From Nostoc sp. CHAB 5836 (lineage in GTDB: Bacteria > Cyanobacteriota > Cyanobacteriia > Cyanobacteriales > Nostocaceae), in contig NZ_JAIVFV010000033.1 of NCBI RefSeq assembly GCF_020829445.1, positions 1 through 51,625 on the forward strand: DNA of 51,625 bases, read 5' to 3'. Position numbers and translations under genes: made by a program. Position 1 is the first letter of the stretch. Each line of letters opens with the position of its first letter. Shown here one piece after another: positions 17,640-27,455 of the stretch. The notes below the pieces were generated by a model. The model did not search any database and was not told the origin of the DNA. It saw nothing but the letters and a program-made list of their open reading frames with translations.

Positions 17640-19325
17640 TTAATACATCCGATCGTAACGGTCAAGGCGTAAAAGTAGTCGGATCAGGATCACTGAAAGC
17701 CCTGCTGCCATTAAACCAGGCATTAATGCCCACCATACATAATTGTTAACCACTAAAATCGTAGCTGAAAGTGTGAAACCACTGATTAACAGAGCATAAC
17801 TTATTGATAGTTGAATACTGCTTTGGCGCCGCAATAGCCGTTCAGTTTCTATAGACCGAACGCGCAGGCGCATATCTCCCCGTTCTAGCTTCTCTAGCGT
17901 ATCTTCTAATCTACGTGGTAAACCAAAGGCAGTAGTACTTACTTGAGCTGCTTGGCGACTTAATTCGTTAAGAAAGCTATTCCCCTCAGAACCATTCATA
18001 TCGGTCATAAGCTGCATTGCATATGGTTTGGCAACTTCCATAAAGTTAAACTCTGGATCTAAGCCTTTGCCTACCCCTTCTAGAGTAGAAAAGGCTCGCA
18101 TCACAAAAGTGAAGGTTGCTGGAAATCTAAATGGCTGATTATAAGCTATTTCGTAAAGGTCGTCACTGATTGCTGCGACCGATTGATTTTCAAAGGGCTT
18201 ATCCATGAAATGATCCAGCATATACTGGACGGAACGCCGCACTGGGCCCATGTCATCGGTTGGGGCGATCGCACCTAAATCGATCAGAGATTGGACAACG
18301 CGGTCGCCATCTTTTTGGGCAATACCAAACAGTGTTTGCATCAGTCCTTCGCGGACGTTGGCTTTAATCCGCCCCATCATGCCAAAATCGTAGAATATCA
18401 AAGCACCATTTGCACTAATGGCAATATTGCCTGGATGGGGATCGGCGTGGAAAAAGCCACTATTGAGTAATTGGAGTAAATAGGCTTGAGCGCCTTGACG
18501 AGCGATCGCTTTTCGATCTAAACCTGCTGCTTCTAAAGCTTCGTATTGGCTAATTTTAATTCCAGGGAGATATTCCAAAGTCAACACTCTAGAAGTGGCA
18601 TAACGCCAGTATATTCTTGGGACATTCACCCAATCGTAGCCGCGAAAGTTCCGGCGAAAAGTATCAGCATTACGACCTTCGTTGAGATAATCAATTTCTT
18701 CCCAAAGAATGCGACAACATTCTTCGTAAATACCCAACCAATCTCGCCCCCGTCCCCATTTGGGATGGTTTTGAAAGTAGCGGGTAATTCCCTTGAGAAT
18801 TTGTAAATCTATTTCAAATAACTTCTTGAGTCCAGGACGTTGTACCTTGACGACAACCGATTCCCCAGTATGCAGCACAGCTTTGTGTACTTGTCCCAAG
18901 CTAGCAGCAGCTAAGGGAATCGGTTCAAAATTATGGAAGAGTTCAGGAATTTTCTTGCCTAATTCTTTCTCAATGGTCGATTCTACTTGCTCATAGCTAA
19001 ATGCCGGTACTTTGTCTTGTAATTTGGCTAATTCTTCTACATATTCACCAGGGAATATATCAGCACGGGTAGAAAATAATTGCCCGACTTTGATGAAAGT
19101 TGGCCCTAAATCCAGTAAGGTATTGCGAATCCAAACCGCTTGGATTTTGCGTCTTGCAGCTTGCTTTACCTCTGTTACACCACCCGGATAACTCCAAGAT
19201 TTGTTGTATAGCCAAAGTTTGAACAATAAGGTCAAGACAAAAGACCAAATGTCCACAAAACGCCGTCTGCTAGAGTATTTTTCCCGATTCCAACGGTATG
19301 CTTTATCTGAATAACCTTGTTCCAT
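17640..19325 (-). CDS. ABC1/UbiB-family atypical kinase
   Basis: A 561-residue member of the ABC1 (AarF/UbiB/ADCK) family, which in bacteria and plastids supports quinone and prenyl-lipid metabolism. Visible motifs are the KxGQ-type FIKVGQLFSTR, the Ala-rich loop AAASLGQVHKA, VVVKVQRPG, HADPHPGNIA and DFGMMGRI. Two hydrophobic segments at the C-terminus (LSISYALLISGFTLSATILV and WWALMPGLMAAGLSVILI) are likely membrane anchors. I start at the ATG at 19325; the longer frame begins with TTG and adds 26 residues of unlikely sequence. It is upstream of the PP2C gene by 15 bp. Confidence 0.93.
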   Translation of the reverse strand: MEQGYSDKAYRWNREKYSSRRRFVDIWSFVLTLLFKLWLYNKSWSYPGGVTEVKQAARRKIQAVWIRNTLLDLGPTFIKVGQLFSTRADIFPGEYVEELAKLQDKVPAFSYEQVESTIEKELGKKIPELFHNFEPIPLAAASLGQVHKAVLHTGESVVVKVQRPGLKKLFEIDLQILKGITRYFQNHPKWGRGRDWLGIYEECCRILWEEIDYLNEGRNADTFRRNFRGYDWVNVPRIYWRYATSRVLTLEYLPGIKISQYEALEAAGLDRKAIARQGAQAYLLQLLNSGFFHADPHPGNIAISANGALIFYDFGMMGRIKANVREGLMQTLFGIAQKDGDRVVQSLIDLGAIAPTDDMGPVRRSVQYMLDHFMDKPFENQSVAAISDDLYEIAYNQPFRFPATFTFVMRAFSTLEGVGKGLDPEFNFMEVAKPYAMQLMTDMNGSEGNSFLNELSRQAAQVSTTAFGLPRRLEDTLEKLERGDMRLRVRSIETERLLRRQSSIQLSISYALLISGFTLSATILVVNNYVWWALMPGLMAAGLSVILIRLLLRLDRYDRMY

Positions 19326-19399
19326 ATACTTTGTGTACCGTTGGTTTGCAACCGAATCATTTGGAAGAAAAGACACTCTGATTCCTAAACTGTTTTTTC

Positions 19400-19493
19400 T
19401 CAAGTGTCCTTTGTCATTTGTCCTTTGTCATTTGTGCATAATTTTTGACCAATGACTAATGACCAATGACTAATGACCAATGACTAATGACTA
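19400..19493. repeat. Heptamer repeats (TCCTTTG, CAATGAC and TAATGAC types)
   Basis: Two short arrays, GTCCTTTGTCATTTG type and CAATGACTAATGAC type, fill the 170 bp between the DUF6825-like gene and the ABC1 gene. They sit in the leader of the ABC1 gene. Confidence 0.8.
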
Positions 19494-19496
19494 AAT

Positions 19497-19823
19497 TTAT
19501 GCAGAAGTTCGGCGATAATGTTGCAATTCTGTTCTTAATAGGGCAATTTCTGCTCGCAATTCATCAATATCTGCTTGCAAGTCACCTGATTCAGAACTGG
19601 CTTGCCCACTACCTGCGGTAGATTGACCAGCATTGGCTGCTTCTGCTGCGCGATTTGCCCGCTCTATGACTTCTTCTGTAAACTGGCGCAACTGTTCTCT
19701 AGCTTCCGCATCAAATTTGCCCAAATCACTCAAAGCATCGGTCAAGGCGACCTCTAAACGCTCATTAACTACTTCTGCTACCGCTCTGCCTACGAAAAAG
19801 GCTTGCACAAGGGGGTTACTCAT
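19497..19823 (-). CDS. DUF6825-like small coiled-coil protein
   Basis: A 108-residue, highly helical, acidic protein without membrane segments. The N-terminal part ([20 protein letters not shown]) is strongly conserved in my memory of a family of cyanobacterial and plastid thylakoid-associated proteins. The C-terminal part from about residue 80 ([20 protein letters not shown]) is a clear heptad coiled coil, and between the two is a low-complexity Ala/Ser/Gly linker. The function is not known to me. It lies upstream of the ABC1 gene on the same strand but is separated from it by a repeat array. Confidence 0.8.
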   Translation of the reverse strand: MSNPLVQAFFVGRAVAEVVNERLEVALTDALSDLGKFDAEAREQLRQFTEEVIERANRAAEAANAGQSTAGSGQASSESGDLQADIDELRAEIALLRTELQHYRRTSA

Positions 19824-19929
19824 AAATTTTTGTTACGTTGCACCGCAAGAGAATTATAGCTTGCCTGTATGCTTTGCGGCTTCTGTTAGGGAGTTATAGA
19901 TTTATGTGACGCGATGTGGTACTTCAGCC

Positions 19930-20077
19930 TTAGTACAATATTTCATAAATTCGTAGCGAATTCTCTGCGAACCTACCCTACGGGAAGACGAACGCGAGTG
20001 CGTCTCCAAGAGTTGCGCCTATGCGTTTAAATTTCAACCCTCAATTCACCACGATTTTATGCTGCATCTGTACTTAG
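19930..20077. repeat. MITE family 3 copy
   Basis: Runs from TTAGTACAATATTTCATAAA to GCTGCATCTGTACTTAG and is in the opposite orientation to the 13151 copy. The variable middle (CTACGGGAAGACGAACGCGA) carries the small palindromic inserts typical of these repeats. Confidence 0.75.
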
Positions 20078-20117
20078 TGAATAAAATTAGCAGAATTTAG
20101 GGTTATGCAAGCGATCG

Positions 20118-21743
20118 CTACAGCGATCTCGGCTCGGAGGTTTCGAGTAATTCTTGATAATATTGCTCTGGTGTATTGGGTAAATAGGTTGTCATTTGCA
20201 AGGCTTGCTCTTTGAATTTGAAACTTTTAGTAATGTTAATTCGGCTGAGGAAATCTACATCGTGGGAAATTACCCAAAGTGCCCCTTGATAGTCATTGAT
20301 ACCTACTACCATTTGTTCAACAGTTTCAACATCTAGGTTATTAGTTGGCTCATCGAGAATCAGCAAATCGATTTCTGAGATACTGATCATAGCGATCGCT
20401 AATCTTGCCAACTCACCCCCACTCAGTACAGAGACGCTTTTGTGAACGTCATCATATTTAAAGAGAAAGTGTCCCAACTGTTGACGCAAAAGCTGATAGC
20501 TGAGATTACGATTGGCAGCTTGCATATTTTCCAAAAGTGTGTAATGGCGATTTACCAATTCATAAGTTTGATCGAGATATACAGCTTTCATGGCTGGTGC
20601 AAGTAAAACCTCACCTGAGTCAAAAACTGCTGTTTGGTTTTCGATCCCTAAAATAGCCTTTACCAGACTCGATTTACCAGAACCGTTTGCGCCAATAATG
20701 GCTATGCGATCGCCAGAGGACACGTGCAGTTGAATATTTTGAATCAATAGACGTTCTGATACCCTAAGATTTGCACCCTGGATATTAATGAGATTTCGGC
20801 GCTTTTGATTTTTTTCCTCTAGCTGAATACTCGTGACTTTGGTAGTTTTGACTTTTGTCTCTGCAACCTTTTGATTAGCCTTGGCTACTGCTGCTTCGTG
20901 TTTCTTTTTTGCAGTTCCGGCTGAGGCTTCAGCTTTTCTTTTCATCACTCCGGCTGCTGTTCTGTCGATACTACCATTAAGAAACTTGGCGCGACCGTTG
21001 CGACTAGATTGGGCTGCGCGTTGCTGTTCTTGCATCGCTGTGGCTTGGGTACGTTTGAGTTCCTTTCTGGCGGCTTCGTGCGATCGCATAGCCGCCTCTA
21101 ACTCAATTTTTTTCTGTTCTCGATACTGAGAAAAATTACCTCCATATACTTTCAAACCAACAGGTGTAAGTTCCCAAGTAACATCTGTCACTTGGTCTAA
21201 TAAAAAAGGCTTATGTGAGACAATCACAAACGCGCCAGTGAAATTTTGTAGAAATTGCCTTAAGCTTTCTAACGCTTGCAAATCCATGTGGTTGGTTGGC
21301 TCATCTAGCAACAATAAGTTAGGCTGTTGAGATAATCCGATCGCTAAAAATAGTTTTGTAAGTTCTCCACCACTCAAATTAGTAATTGGTAGAGAAAGGT
21401 CAATATTTGTACCGAATTGTGTTTGCAAAATCTCCTCAATGTTCCACCATTCATCTGAGATGGAAATTAAAAATTCAAGTACTGTATCTGCTGTAATTTC
21501 TTGTCTGATAGTGCTAATTTGTGGCAAGTAGTATACAATAGCATTACACGAAACGCAACCTGCGCTAGGGTTTATTTCACCTGCAAGTATCTTTAAGAGA
21601 GTTGATTTTCCTACTCCATTGCGACCGACTAAAGCGATGCGATCGCCCGCCTCGATACTCACTTGGATTTTTTGAAACAAAGTTCTATCCAAGCTGAGTT
21701 CGTAGGCTAAATTCTCAGCTAATAATATTGATTTTTTCGGCAT
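20118..21743 (-). CDS. ABC-F family ATPase
   Basis: A soluble protein with two ABC ATPase domains and no membrane part, as in translation factors that act on the ribosome; some members give antibiotic resistance by ribosome protection. Domain 1 has GRNGVGKST, LSGGELTKL and LLLLDEPTNHMD; domain 2 has GANGSGKSS, LSGGELARL and LLILDEPTNNLD. Both look active. The linker between them (about residues 195-310) is highly basic and helical, with RAAQSSRNGRAKF at its centre. I start at the ATG at 21743 (541 residues) rather than the TTG three codons earlier. The overall build resembles Msr/Vga/Lsa-type proteins more than EttA, but I cannot say whether it gives resistance. It is monocistronic. Confidence 0.92.
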   Translation of the reverse strand: MPKKSILLAENLAYELSLDRTLFQKIQVSIEAGDRIALVGRNGVGKSTLLKILAGEINPSAGCVSCNAIVYYLPQISTIRQEITADTVLEFLISISDEWWNIEEILQTQFGTNIDLSLPITNLSGGELTKLFLAIGLSQQPNLLLLDEPTNHMDLQALESLRQFLQNFTGAFVIVSHKPFLLDQVTDVTWELTPVGLKVYGGNFSQYREQKKIELEAAMRSHEAARKELKRTQATAMQEQQRAAQSSRNGRAKFLNGSIDRTAAGVMKRKAEASAGTAKKKHEAAVAKANQKVAETKVKTTKVTSIQLEEKNQKRRNLINIQGANLRVSERLLIQNIQLHVSSGDRIAIIGANGSGKSSLVKAILGIENQTAVFDSGEVLLAPAMKAVYLDQTYELVNRHYTLLENMQAANRNLSYQLLRQQLGHFLFKYDDVHKSVSVLSGGELARLAIAMISISEIDLLILDEPTNNLDVETVEQMVVGINDYQGALWVISHDVDFLSRINITKSFKFKEQALQMTTYLPNTPEQYYQELLETSEPRSL

Positions 21744-22351
21744 TATTTTCAAACCTCAATTCGCAAATTTCCACCCGCATCTTCATAACAATTACGGGTA
21801 GATTAGACACAAAAAAACTTAGCCGCAGACACTTGCCAAGCAGTTCAATGTAGATAGGAGTAATGACAATATCTTTAGTGCATGACTATGTGAAGTAACG
21901 CTGTCAAAGTAGTTACATTTATTCTTCGTTGACATTTGTTGCTTGGACGCAACAGGTGTTTGGCACTACTTCATTTGTGCTATTTCATTGGAGTTGCGAT
22001 GGAGTTTGATATTGACTACAGTGTAGCATGAAGGAATTTCAGAAGGTAGGAAGCGATCGCTTTTCCTATTTTCCCATGTCCATTTTTCCTTACAAAGAGT
22101 TAAATAACTATTGTTAAAAATATTGATTAATTGATGTGTTCCTGATAGCTTAAGTGTATTTACGTATTAAAAAAACAAGACCGCACGACTGAAAGTCGCG
22201 GCTACACAAACTCTCGTCCCCCTGGGCGGATTACATCTTCTAGCTTGGGTCGGTAGGCTTTGTACCCCCTGCGGGAAGCAAGCTACGGGTAGCCGCGATT
22301 TTAATTGTCTTCTGCAAGATGTGAACATACTATATTTGTTGCCCTTGAACT
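21744..22351. other. Gap between the ABC-F gene and the broken kinase
   Basis: The 600 bp hold no gene. The 200 bp next to the ABC-F gene probably contain its promoter and leader; I see no clear attenuator peptide. At 22170-22310 is a palindromic repeat with arms ACTGAAAGTCGCGGCTAC and GTAGCCGCGATT. Confidence 0.4.
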
Positions 22352-22926
22352 ATGAATAGCTATCCAGATTTCAGCGAACACGCCTATCAAGTTTTGCGAG
22401 AATTGGGACGTAATCGGGAAGGAGGAAGGATTACTTGGCTAGCATCAAAAGTTGATACAGGGGAACAGATGGTAATAAAGCAGTTTTGCTTTGCTCAAGC
22501 TGGTACCAGTTGGTCTGGGCTTGAGGCTCATCAACGAGAAATTAAAGTACTACAAGGACTAAATCATCCCGGTATTCCCCGCTACATAAATTCTTTTGCT
22601 ACGTCTGATGGCTTTTGTTTGGTGCAAGAATATATGGTATGGGTTTGGCTGTGGTTTTGGCTGTGGGTTTGCCTGTGGGTTTGGTTACGCAATCTGCTGT
22701 AAATTTGGCTGAAGACTCATTTACAACTGTACTAATACTACTAACATTAGGATTTGGAGCTAGCGTAGGATCTGGGATAATAACGGGCTTTCTAAATCCA
22801 TTGATTTTATTAGCACTAACAGGAACCAGTTTCCCTGCACTTTCCATGTTGCTTTATTCTCCCCTAAAAAGACGTAGGCTAATTACTAAATATCGCCAGT
22901 CTGAAGAATCTTTAATAAAGCCGTAA
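22352..22926 (+). pseudogene. Ser/Thr kinase gene with its catalytic core deleted and a frameshift
   Basis: Residues 1-95 are a kinase N-lobe: YQVLRELGRNREGGRITWLA, the lysine in MVIKQF, HPGIPRY and LVQEYM. Immediately afterwards the frame runs into Trp/Val/Leu low complexity and stops at 22702. Another frame, offset by two, continues (from about 22620) with a membrane-like C-terminus: GLAVVLAVGLPVGLVTQ, then FTTVLILLTLGFGASVGSG and a basic tail ending at 22926. The HRD and DFG core is missing. The join lies in a GTTTGGCTGTGG-type direct repeat, which could have promoted the deletion. A terminator hairpin follows at the expected gene end. Confidence 0.8.
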
Positions 22927-22932
22927 TTAAAC

Positions 22933-22970
22933 AGATCCCCGGCTTCTTAAAGAAGTCGGGGATCTTGTTT
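22933..22970 (+). terminator. Rho-independent-type terminator after the kinase pseudogene
   Basis: AGATCCCCGGCTTCTT pairs with AGAAGTCGGGGATCT (22951-22965) with a two-base loop and one G-T pair, followed by TGTTT. It sits seven bases after the stop of the broken gene's last fragment. Confidence 0.75.
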
Positions 22971-23413
22971 GTGATGAAGATAAGATCGCACTCTCTTTTT
23001 TTCTACCTAACTTAAGAATGCGAAGCCTTTTTTTGCAAAGCGTTAATGTCGTGCGGTAAGCGATCGCTATGCCGTCAAGCTTATCGGTTGAACAAAAAGA
23101 TTATCATATATATAGCGATTCTCGCCTGGGTGCAGTACAGTTTTGACCTCTCTCCAAACCTCTCTCCTAAGAGGAGAGAGGCTTTGAATCTTACTCCCCA
23201 ACGCTAGAAGGGAAGGGGCTGGGGGTTAGGTCTAGTGAAAGACAAGCCAACGTGAAAATATAGCAGGGCGATTTCGTTGCAGACAGAAACCGCCGAGAAC
23301 TGAAGTTCCTGGCTAATAGCTAAAGTCCGTTAAAACGGACTATCAACTTTTCTTAGCGCTAACTAGAAAACTGCTAAAATAAATCGATAACTACTTGATG
23401 CCCTATCCATTCT
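22971..23413. other. Gap before the first Uma2 gene
   Basis: No gene is seen. It contains a hairpin-rich repeat (CTCTCTCCTAAGAGGAGAGAG, 23160-23180) and a segment, 23293-23350, whose words AACTGAAGTTCCT and GCTAAAGTCCGTTAAAACGG recur in part at 339-390. Confidence 0.5.
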
Positions 23414-24094
23414 ATGACCATAGCTCAAGAATTAGATTCTCAAGAAGGCATCTGCCAAGATGTTATATTTCCCCCTGGTGATTTATATAGTGACGAACCT
23501 CCCTTGGAAAGCGAACTGCATTTACGGCAAATAATCCTACTTTTAACATGTCTGGAATGGTTGTGGCGAGGTAAAAATGATTTCTATGCGGCGGGAAATC
23601 TGACTATCTACTACAGTCCGCGCCAACGCAAATCAGAATACTTCCGAGGCCCAGACTTTTTTGTAGTGCTGGGAACTGAACGCAAAACCCGTAAAAGTTG
23701 GGTAGTTTGGGAAGAAGATGGTAAATATCCGAATGTAATTCTGGAAATTCTGTCTGACTCAACAGCTAATACTGACAAAGATTTAAAGAAAAAAATTTAT
23801 CAAGATACCTTCCGCACACCCGATTATTTTTGGTTCGACCCTTACACACAAGAATTTGCAGGATTTCATTTAGTAGATGGAGAATATCAACCTCTAGAAG
23901 TAAGTGAACAAGGATATTTATGGAGTCATCAACTAGGGTTATATCTGGGAGTTTATCAGGGACTATTGCGGTTTTTTACACGAGATGGGCAATTAGTACC
24001 AACACCTGAAGAAACCGCAGAACAAGCAGAACAAAAGGCCGAACGTTTAGCAGCAAAACTGCGCGAGTTAAATATCGACCCAGATATAATTTAG
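23414..24094 (+). CDS. Uma2-family (DUF820) putative nuclease
   Basis: A 226-residue member of the Uma2/DUF820 family, which is greatly expanded in cyanobacteria and has a PD-(D/E)XK nuclease-like fold. The core GPDFFVVLG, then PNVILEILSDSTANTDKDLKKKIY and PDYFWFDPYT is present, giving the metal-binding Asp and Glu of the fold. The C-terminal 35 residues form a charged helix (TAEQAEQKAERLAAKLRELN) common in this branch. It is convergent with a second, dissimilar Uma2 gene 21 bp away. Biological function is unknown; many copies in one genome and transposase-like spread are typical. Confidence 0.9.
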   Translation: MTIAQELDSQEGICQDVIFPPGDLYSDEPPLESELHLRQIILLLTCLEWLWRGKNDFYAAGNLTIYYSPRQRKSEYFRGPDFFVVLGTERKTRKSWVVWEEDGKYPNVILEILSDSTANTDKDLKKKIYQDTFRTPDYFWFDPYTQEFAGFHLVDGEYQPLEVSEQGYLWSHQLGLYLGVYQGLLRFFTRDGQLVPTPEETAEQAEQKAERLAAKLRELNIDPDII

Positions 24095-24115
24095 ATTACT
24101 GCGATCGCATTATGA

Positions 24116-24709
24116 TTATTCTTCTATTTCAAAATTAACTCCTTGATAAATATCGCTGAAGGAAATTTGAAAGTCTATTGACTGGAGCGATAAAACTGCA
24201 TCTACTGATTCATATTCAGTTAATACCCATTGACCATCAGCATTTTTAGTAAACTGCTCAACCAGATATTCATATTGGTCAATCATAATATATTCTTGTA
24301 GTTCAGAAATGGAACGATAAAATCTAAATTTATTTGTTCTATCGTAGTTTTGTGTCGAGTTGGACAAGACTTCTACAATAATTGAAGGATTTGTCACTTG
24401 GGTAGTGCCATTTCCTTCATATATTGGTTTACCCGAAATTACCATCACATCTGGATAAGTGTAAATCCGATAACGCTGTATCCACAATTTGACATCACCC
24501 ATGTATATTTTGTAATTTTTACCCCGCATCGTAAATTTAAAATTTGTGCAAAAATTCAGAGCGATTTCATTGTGATTAGTCGTACCACCACCCATAGGAA
24601 TTATTTCTCCATCTCTATATTCATTTTTGGATTCTGATGTCTCCTCTAGTTGTAAATATTCCTCTGGACTGTAGGATTTTTTCGGTGTTTGTGTTTGCAT
24701 AAAAACCAT
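24116..24709 (-). CDS. Uma2-family (DUF820) putative nuclease, second type
   Basis: A 197-residue Uma2 protein of the branch beginning SYSPEEYLQLEETSESKNEYRDGEII, then YPDVMVISG, PSIIVEVLSNSTQNYDRTNKF and LQEYIMIDQ. The Asp and Glu of the nuclease-like fold are present. It differs clearly from its convergent neighbour, so the pair is not a recent tandem duplication. Its start lies 16 bp after the stop of the DHH/CBS/nucleotidyltransferase gene on the same strand, so read-through is likely. An ATG three codons downstream (24700) is an equally possible start. Confidence 0.9.
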   Translation of the reverse strand: MVFMQTQTPKKSYSPEEYLQLEETSESKNEYRDGEIIPMGGGTTNHNEIALNFCTNFKFTMRGKNYKIYMGDVKLWIQRYRIYTYPDVMVISGKPIYEGNGTTQVTNPSIIVEVLSNSTQNYDRTNKFRFYRSISELQEYIMIDQYEYLVEQFTKNADGQWVLTEYESVDAVLSLQSIDFQISFSDIYQGVNFEIEE

Positions 24710-24725
24710 ATCTGTGAAATATAAA

Positions 24726-27455
24726 TTAATCAGGATAATGCTTGGCTAAAAACTCTTCAGCTTCAGTCCTATCTTTAATCACTCCATCCAAGGTAGCAGC
24801 AACTACATCATCTAATATTTGCCGATACTGCGGCCCTGGTTTGTAACCAAGTTTCTTTAAATCATTGCCATTCAATAGTGGCTGCACATTCGCCCAAACA
24901 GTTAAATATTCCCAAATTTGATGTCTAAGCGATCGCGGACTTTGTACAGCGATTAAAATCAGCATTGGTAAATCATACTGTCGCAGCAACTTGACTACTT
25001 GACTGGGACTTTGACACTTAGGCAAAGATTCCATCACCTCAGTTTGGGCAGAAGCCAAGTTTTCCAAGCGTTTTATGCTATCATCTGGCAATTGCAGATT
25101 TTTTGCGACTTTCGCCCGATATTCTGGTGCTAGATGGGCAATTAACGCTTCTAAGCGCATTTCCCAATGGATGAGGGTTGGTTGCGGGTCAAATCGCCGC
25201 AAACAGCGTTCTAGCAAACGTAATTGTCGCAAGAGTTCTGCGTCTAGCTTCAGGGTAGGATGGATGCATTGCAACGCCCCTAAGTTATCGAGTAACTGCA
25301 AAGCCGATTTCCAGTAGGAGGCTTCTAGGATGTGTTTTAATTCCGTTTTCAGTCGAGTTTGCAGGGCTGGAGTTCTGCTATTCTCTTGAGCAGTGCGATC
25401 GTAAACACCACTGTTGATGGCATAACGGATAAACTCTTCAGTTTGCAGTTCTATCTGAAATCCAAAGCGCACAGCAAAGCGCACACCACGATAAATCCGG
25501 GTGGGGTCTTCGATAAAGCTATTGGGGTGTAAAACCCGAATTTGTTTAGCTTGTAAATCTAGTAATCCACCAAAGAAATCGAGTAATTCGCCAGCACGGG
25601 GGGTAGTGAGGCGTAAGGCGATCGCATTTATGGTAAAGTCTCGACGATACAAGTCTTGACGAATCGAACTCGCCTCCACTTCTGGATTTGCTGCTGGATA
25701 AGGATAGAATTCTGTTCTAGCGGTGGCAATATCTACCCATAAAGAATCTAATTCTCGGTCTTTGTGCCACAACAAAGCCGCAGTTTGGAAAGCCCCGTGG
25801 ATTTCTAAGCGAGCCATAGGGTAAACTTGTTGAAGTGCCTTTGCTAATTCCACACCAGCACCCACATCTGCTGATTTGTGAAAGCCATCAACTACCAGGT
25901 CAATATCTTTAATCATCAATGTGCCTGATGATGCCTGTGCTAACAGTAAATCCCGCACCGCACCACCGACAAGATAAAGATGCCAACCCCGTTTTTCTGC
26001 CTCTTTAGATGCTATAGTCAGTAATTGCCAGAGTTGCGGAGCAAGGCGATTTTGCAACTCAGTGTTGAGAGGAATTTTGAATTTTGTTAGCGTTGCGTGA
26101 GCGTCATTTTGAATTTGGAATTTTTGCTCTCCCTCTTCGTATTCATCCCTTTGTTGATGTAATTCCCTCAATACATCAGTGCGGGTGACAATACCAACTA
26201 ACTGCTGATTTTCCAATACTGGTAAGCGACCGATATCATAAGTCACCATCAGCGACTCAATTTGTGGCAGTGTTATATCTGGTGTAATTGTTCTGAGATT
26301 TCTGGTCATATAGCCTTTGACTGGCGCATGACTAAATCCGTGGTGTAAAGCGATATCAATATCTCGCCGCGAAATAATACCTACTAGTTGCCCTTGGGTA
26401 TCGACTACAGATAAACCAGAGTGTCCATAACGTAATAGAATACGCTGGGCTTCGGCAATTGTGGTTTCAGGCAGAATCGTGCGGACAGGAGAAGACATCA
26501 AGTCTCTAGCGGTGAGGGGATGGGGAATTTGCGCTTTTACCCCATCAACGAGTTGTTTTAATATTGTCTGCGAATCAACTCCCCTTAAGTTTAGGGATGC
26601 GGCTTGTGAATGACCGCCGCCACCTAGAAGTTGAAATAATAAGTTAAGATTTGTTTTGGGAATTTGCGATCGCCCAATTATACTTAAACGTGAATCATTT
26701 TTATCTACAGAATACTCATTAGCCAACAGTAGGGCATCAATTTCGGTTAATTCCACGAGTTGGGATGCCAAACTCGATAACCCTGGTACAAAAGCATCTG
26801 TTTTCAGAGTTACCCAAGCAATCGTATATCCATGTAGACAGAGATATTCTAAATTTTCCAGCGATTCAGTTAATAGCTGCTGCAATTGTAAAGACAACCC
26901 AGGGTCACGGTAGGTAGAAATTACTGATAAACTCGCACCTTGTTCCATCAACCAAGCCAAAGCTAAAGCATCCCGTGGTGTGGACTGATCAAAGCTCAAA
27001 GAGCCAGTGTCAACGTGAATACCCAAAGCCATCACAGTTGCTTCGGCAGGAGTCAGCGAAATTTGCCGTTGTTGCAATTGCTCGACAATTAGAGTTGTCG
27101 TCGCTCCCACTGAAGAAATATGCGATCGCGTGGCGAGAATATCTGACTCTTGTCCTAAGTGATGGTCATAAACTATAATCTCTTTTAGATTGGGTAAATC
27201 TAACCATTCGGCAGCTTTGCCCAAGCGATCGCGCTGTTGCGTATCCACCACACTCAGAGAACGAATTTTTTCTGAATTCACCGAACGGCGTTCAATTAGC
27301 GGATATTCATCCCGATGCAATGCTAAAAAATCCCCTACAGGAGGGTGAGAACCGCCAGTCAACACAATCTTACTTCCCGGTAGTAGACGCGTTAACCCTA
27401 CTGCTGCTCCTAGTGCGTCAAAATCTGCTGTTGTGTGGCAAAGAATTAAATCCAT
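24726..27455 (-). CDS. DHH-CBS-tRNA nucleotidyltransferase fusion (A- or CCA-adding type)
   Basis: A 909-residue three-part protein. Residues 1-300 are a DHH/DHHA1 phosphoesterase (DFDALGAAVG, VYDHH at about 96-99, GGGGHSQAASL). Residues about 314-440 are a pair of CBS domains (DLMSSPVRTI, YMTRNLRTI) of the kind that sense adenine nucleotides. From about 480 comes a class II tRNA nucleotidyltransferase/poly(A) polymerase head (YLVGGAVRDLLL, DIDLVVDG, RRDFTINAIALRL) and its helical body. All catalytic motifs are intact. In cyanobacteria and some other bacteria, CC- and A-addition to tRNA are done by separate enzymes, and large fusions like this one are usually assigned to A addition; that is inference here. 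Confidence 0.92.
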   Translation of the reverse strand: MDLILCHTTADFDALGAAVGLTRLLPGSKIVLTGGSHPPVGDFLALHRDEYPLIERRSVNSEKIRSLSVVDTQQRDRLGKAAEWLDLPNLKEIIVYDHHLGQESDILATRSHISSVGATTTLIVEQLQQRQISLTPAEATVMALGIHVDTGSLSFDQSTPRDALALAWLMEQGASLSVISTYRDPGLSLQLQQLLTESLENLEYLCLHGYTIAWVTLKTDAFVPGLSSLASQLVELTEIDALLLANEYSVDKNDSRLSIIGRSQIPKTNLNLLFQLLGGGGHSQAASLNLRGVDSQTILKQLVDGVKAQIPHPLTARDLMSSPVRTILPETTIAEAQRILLRYGHSGLSVVDTQGQLVGIISRRDIDIALHHGFSHAPVKGYMTRNLRTITPDITLPQIESLMVTYDIGRLPVLENQQLVGIVTRTDVLRELHQQRDEYEEGEQKFQIQNDAHATLTKFKIPLNTELQNRLAPQLWQLLTIASKEAEKRGWHLYLVGGAVRDLLLAQASSGTLMIKDIDLVVDGFHKSADVGAGVELAKALQQVYPMARLEIHGAFQTAALLWHKDRELDSLWVDIATARTEFYPYPAANPEVEASSIRQDLYRRDFTINAIALRLTTPRAGELLDFFGGLLDLQAKQIRVLHPNSFIEDPTRIYRGVRFAVRFGFQIELQTEEFIRYAINSGVYDRTAQENSRTPALQTRLKTELKHILEASYWKSALQLLDNLGALQCIHPTLKLDAELLRQLRLLERCLRRFDPQPTLIHWEMRLEALIAHLAPEYRAKVAKNLQLPDDSIKRLENLASAQTEVMESLPKCQSPSQVVKLLRQYDLPMLILIAVQSPRSLRHQIWEYLTVWANVQPLLNGNDLKKLGYKPGPQYRQILDDVVAATLDGVIKDRTEAEEFLAKHYPD

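Noticed and set aside
21744..21900. Leader peptide or attenuator for the ABC-F gene
   Set aside because: Resistance-type ABC-F genes often have one, but no convincing short peptide with paired hairpins was found here.
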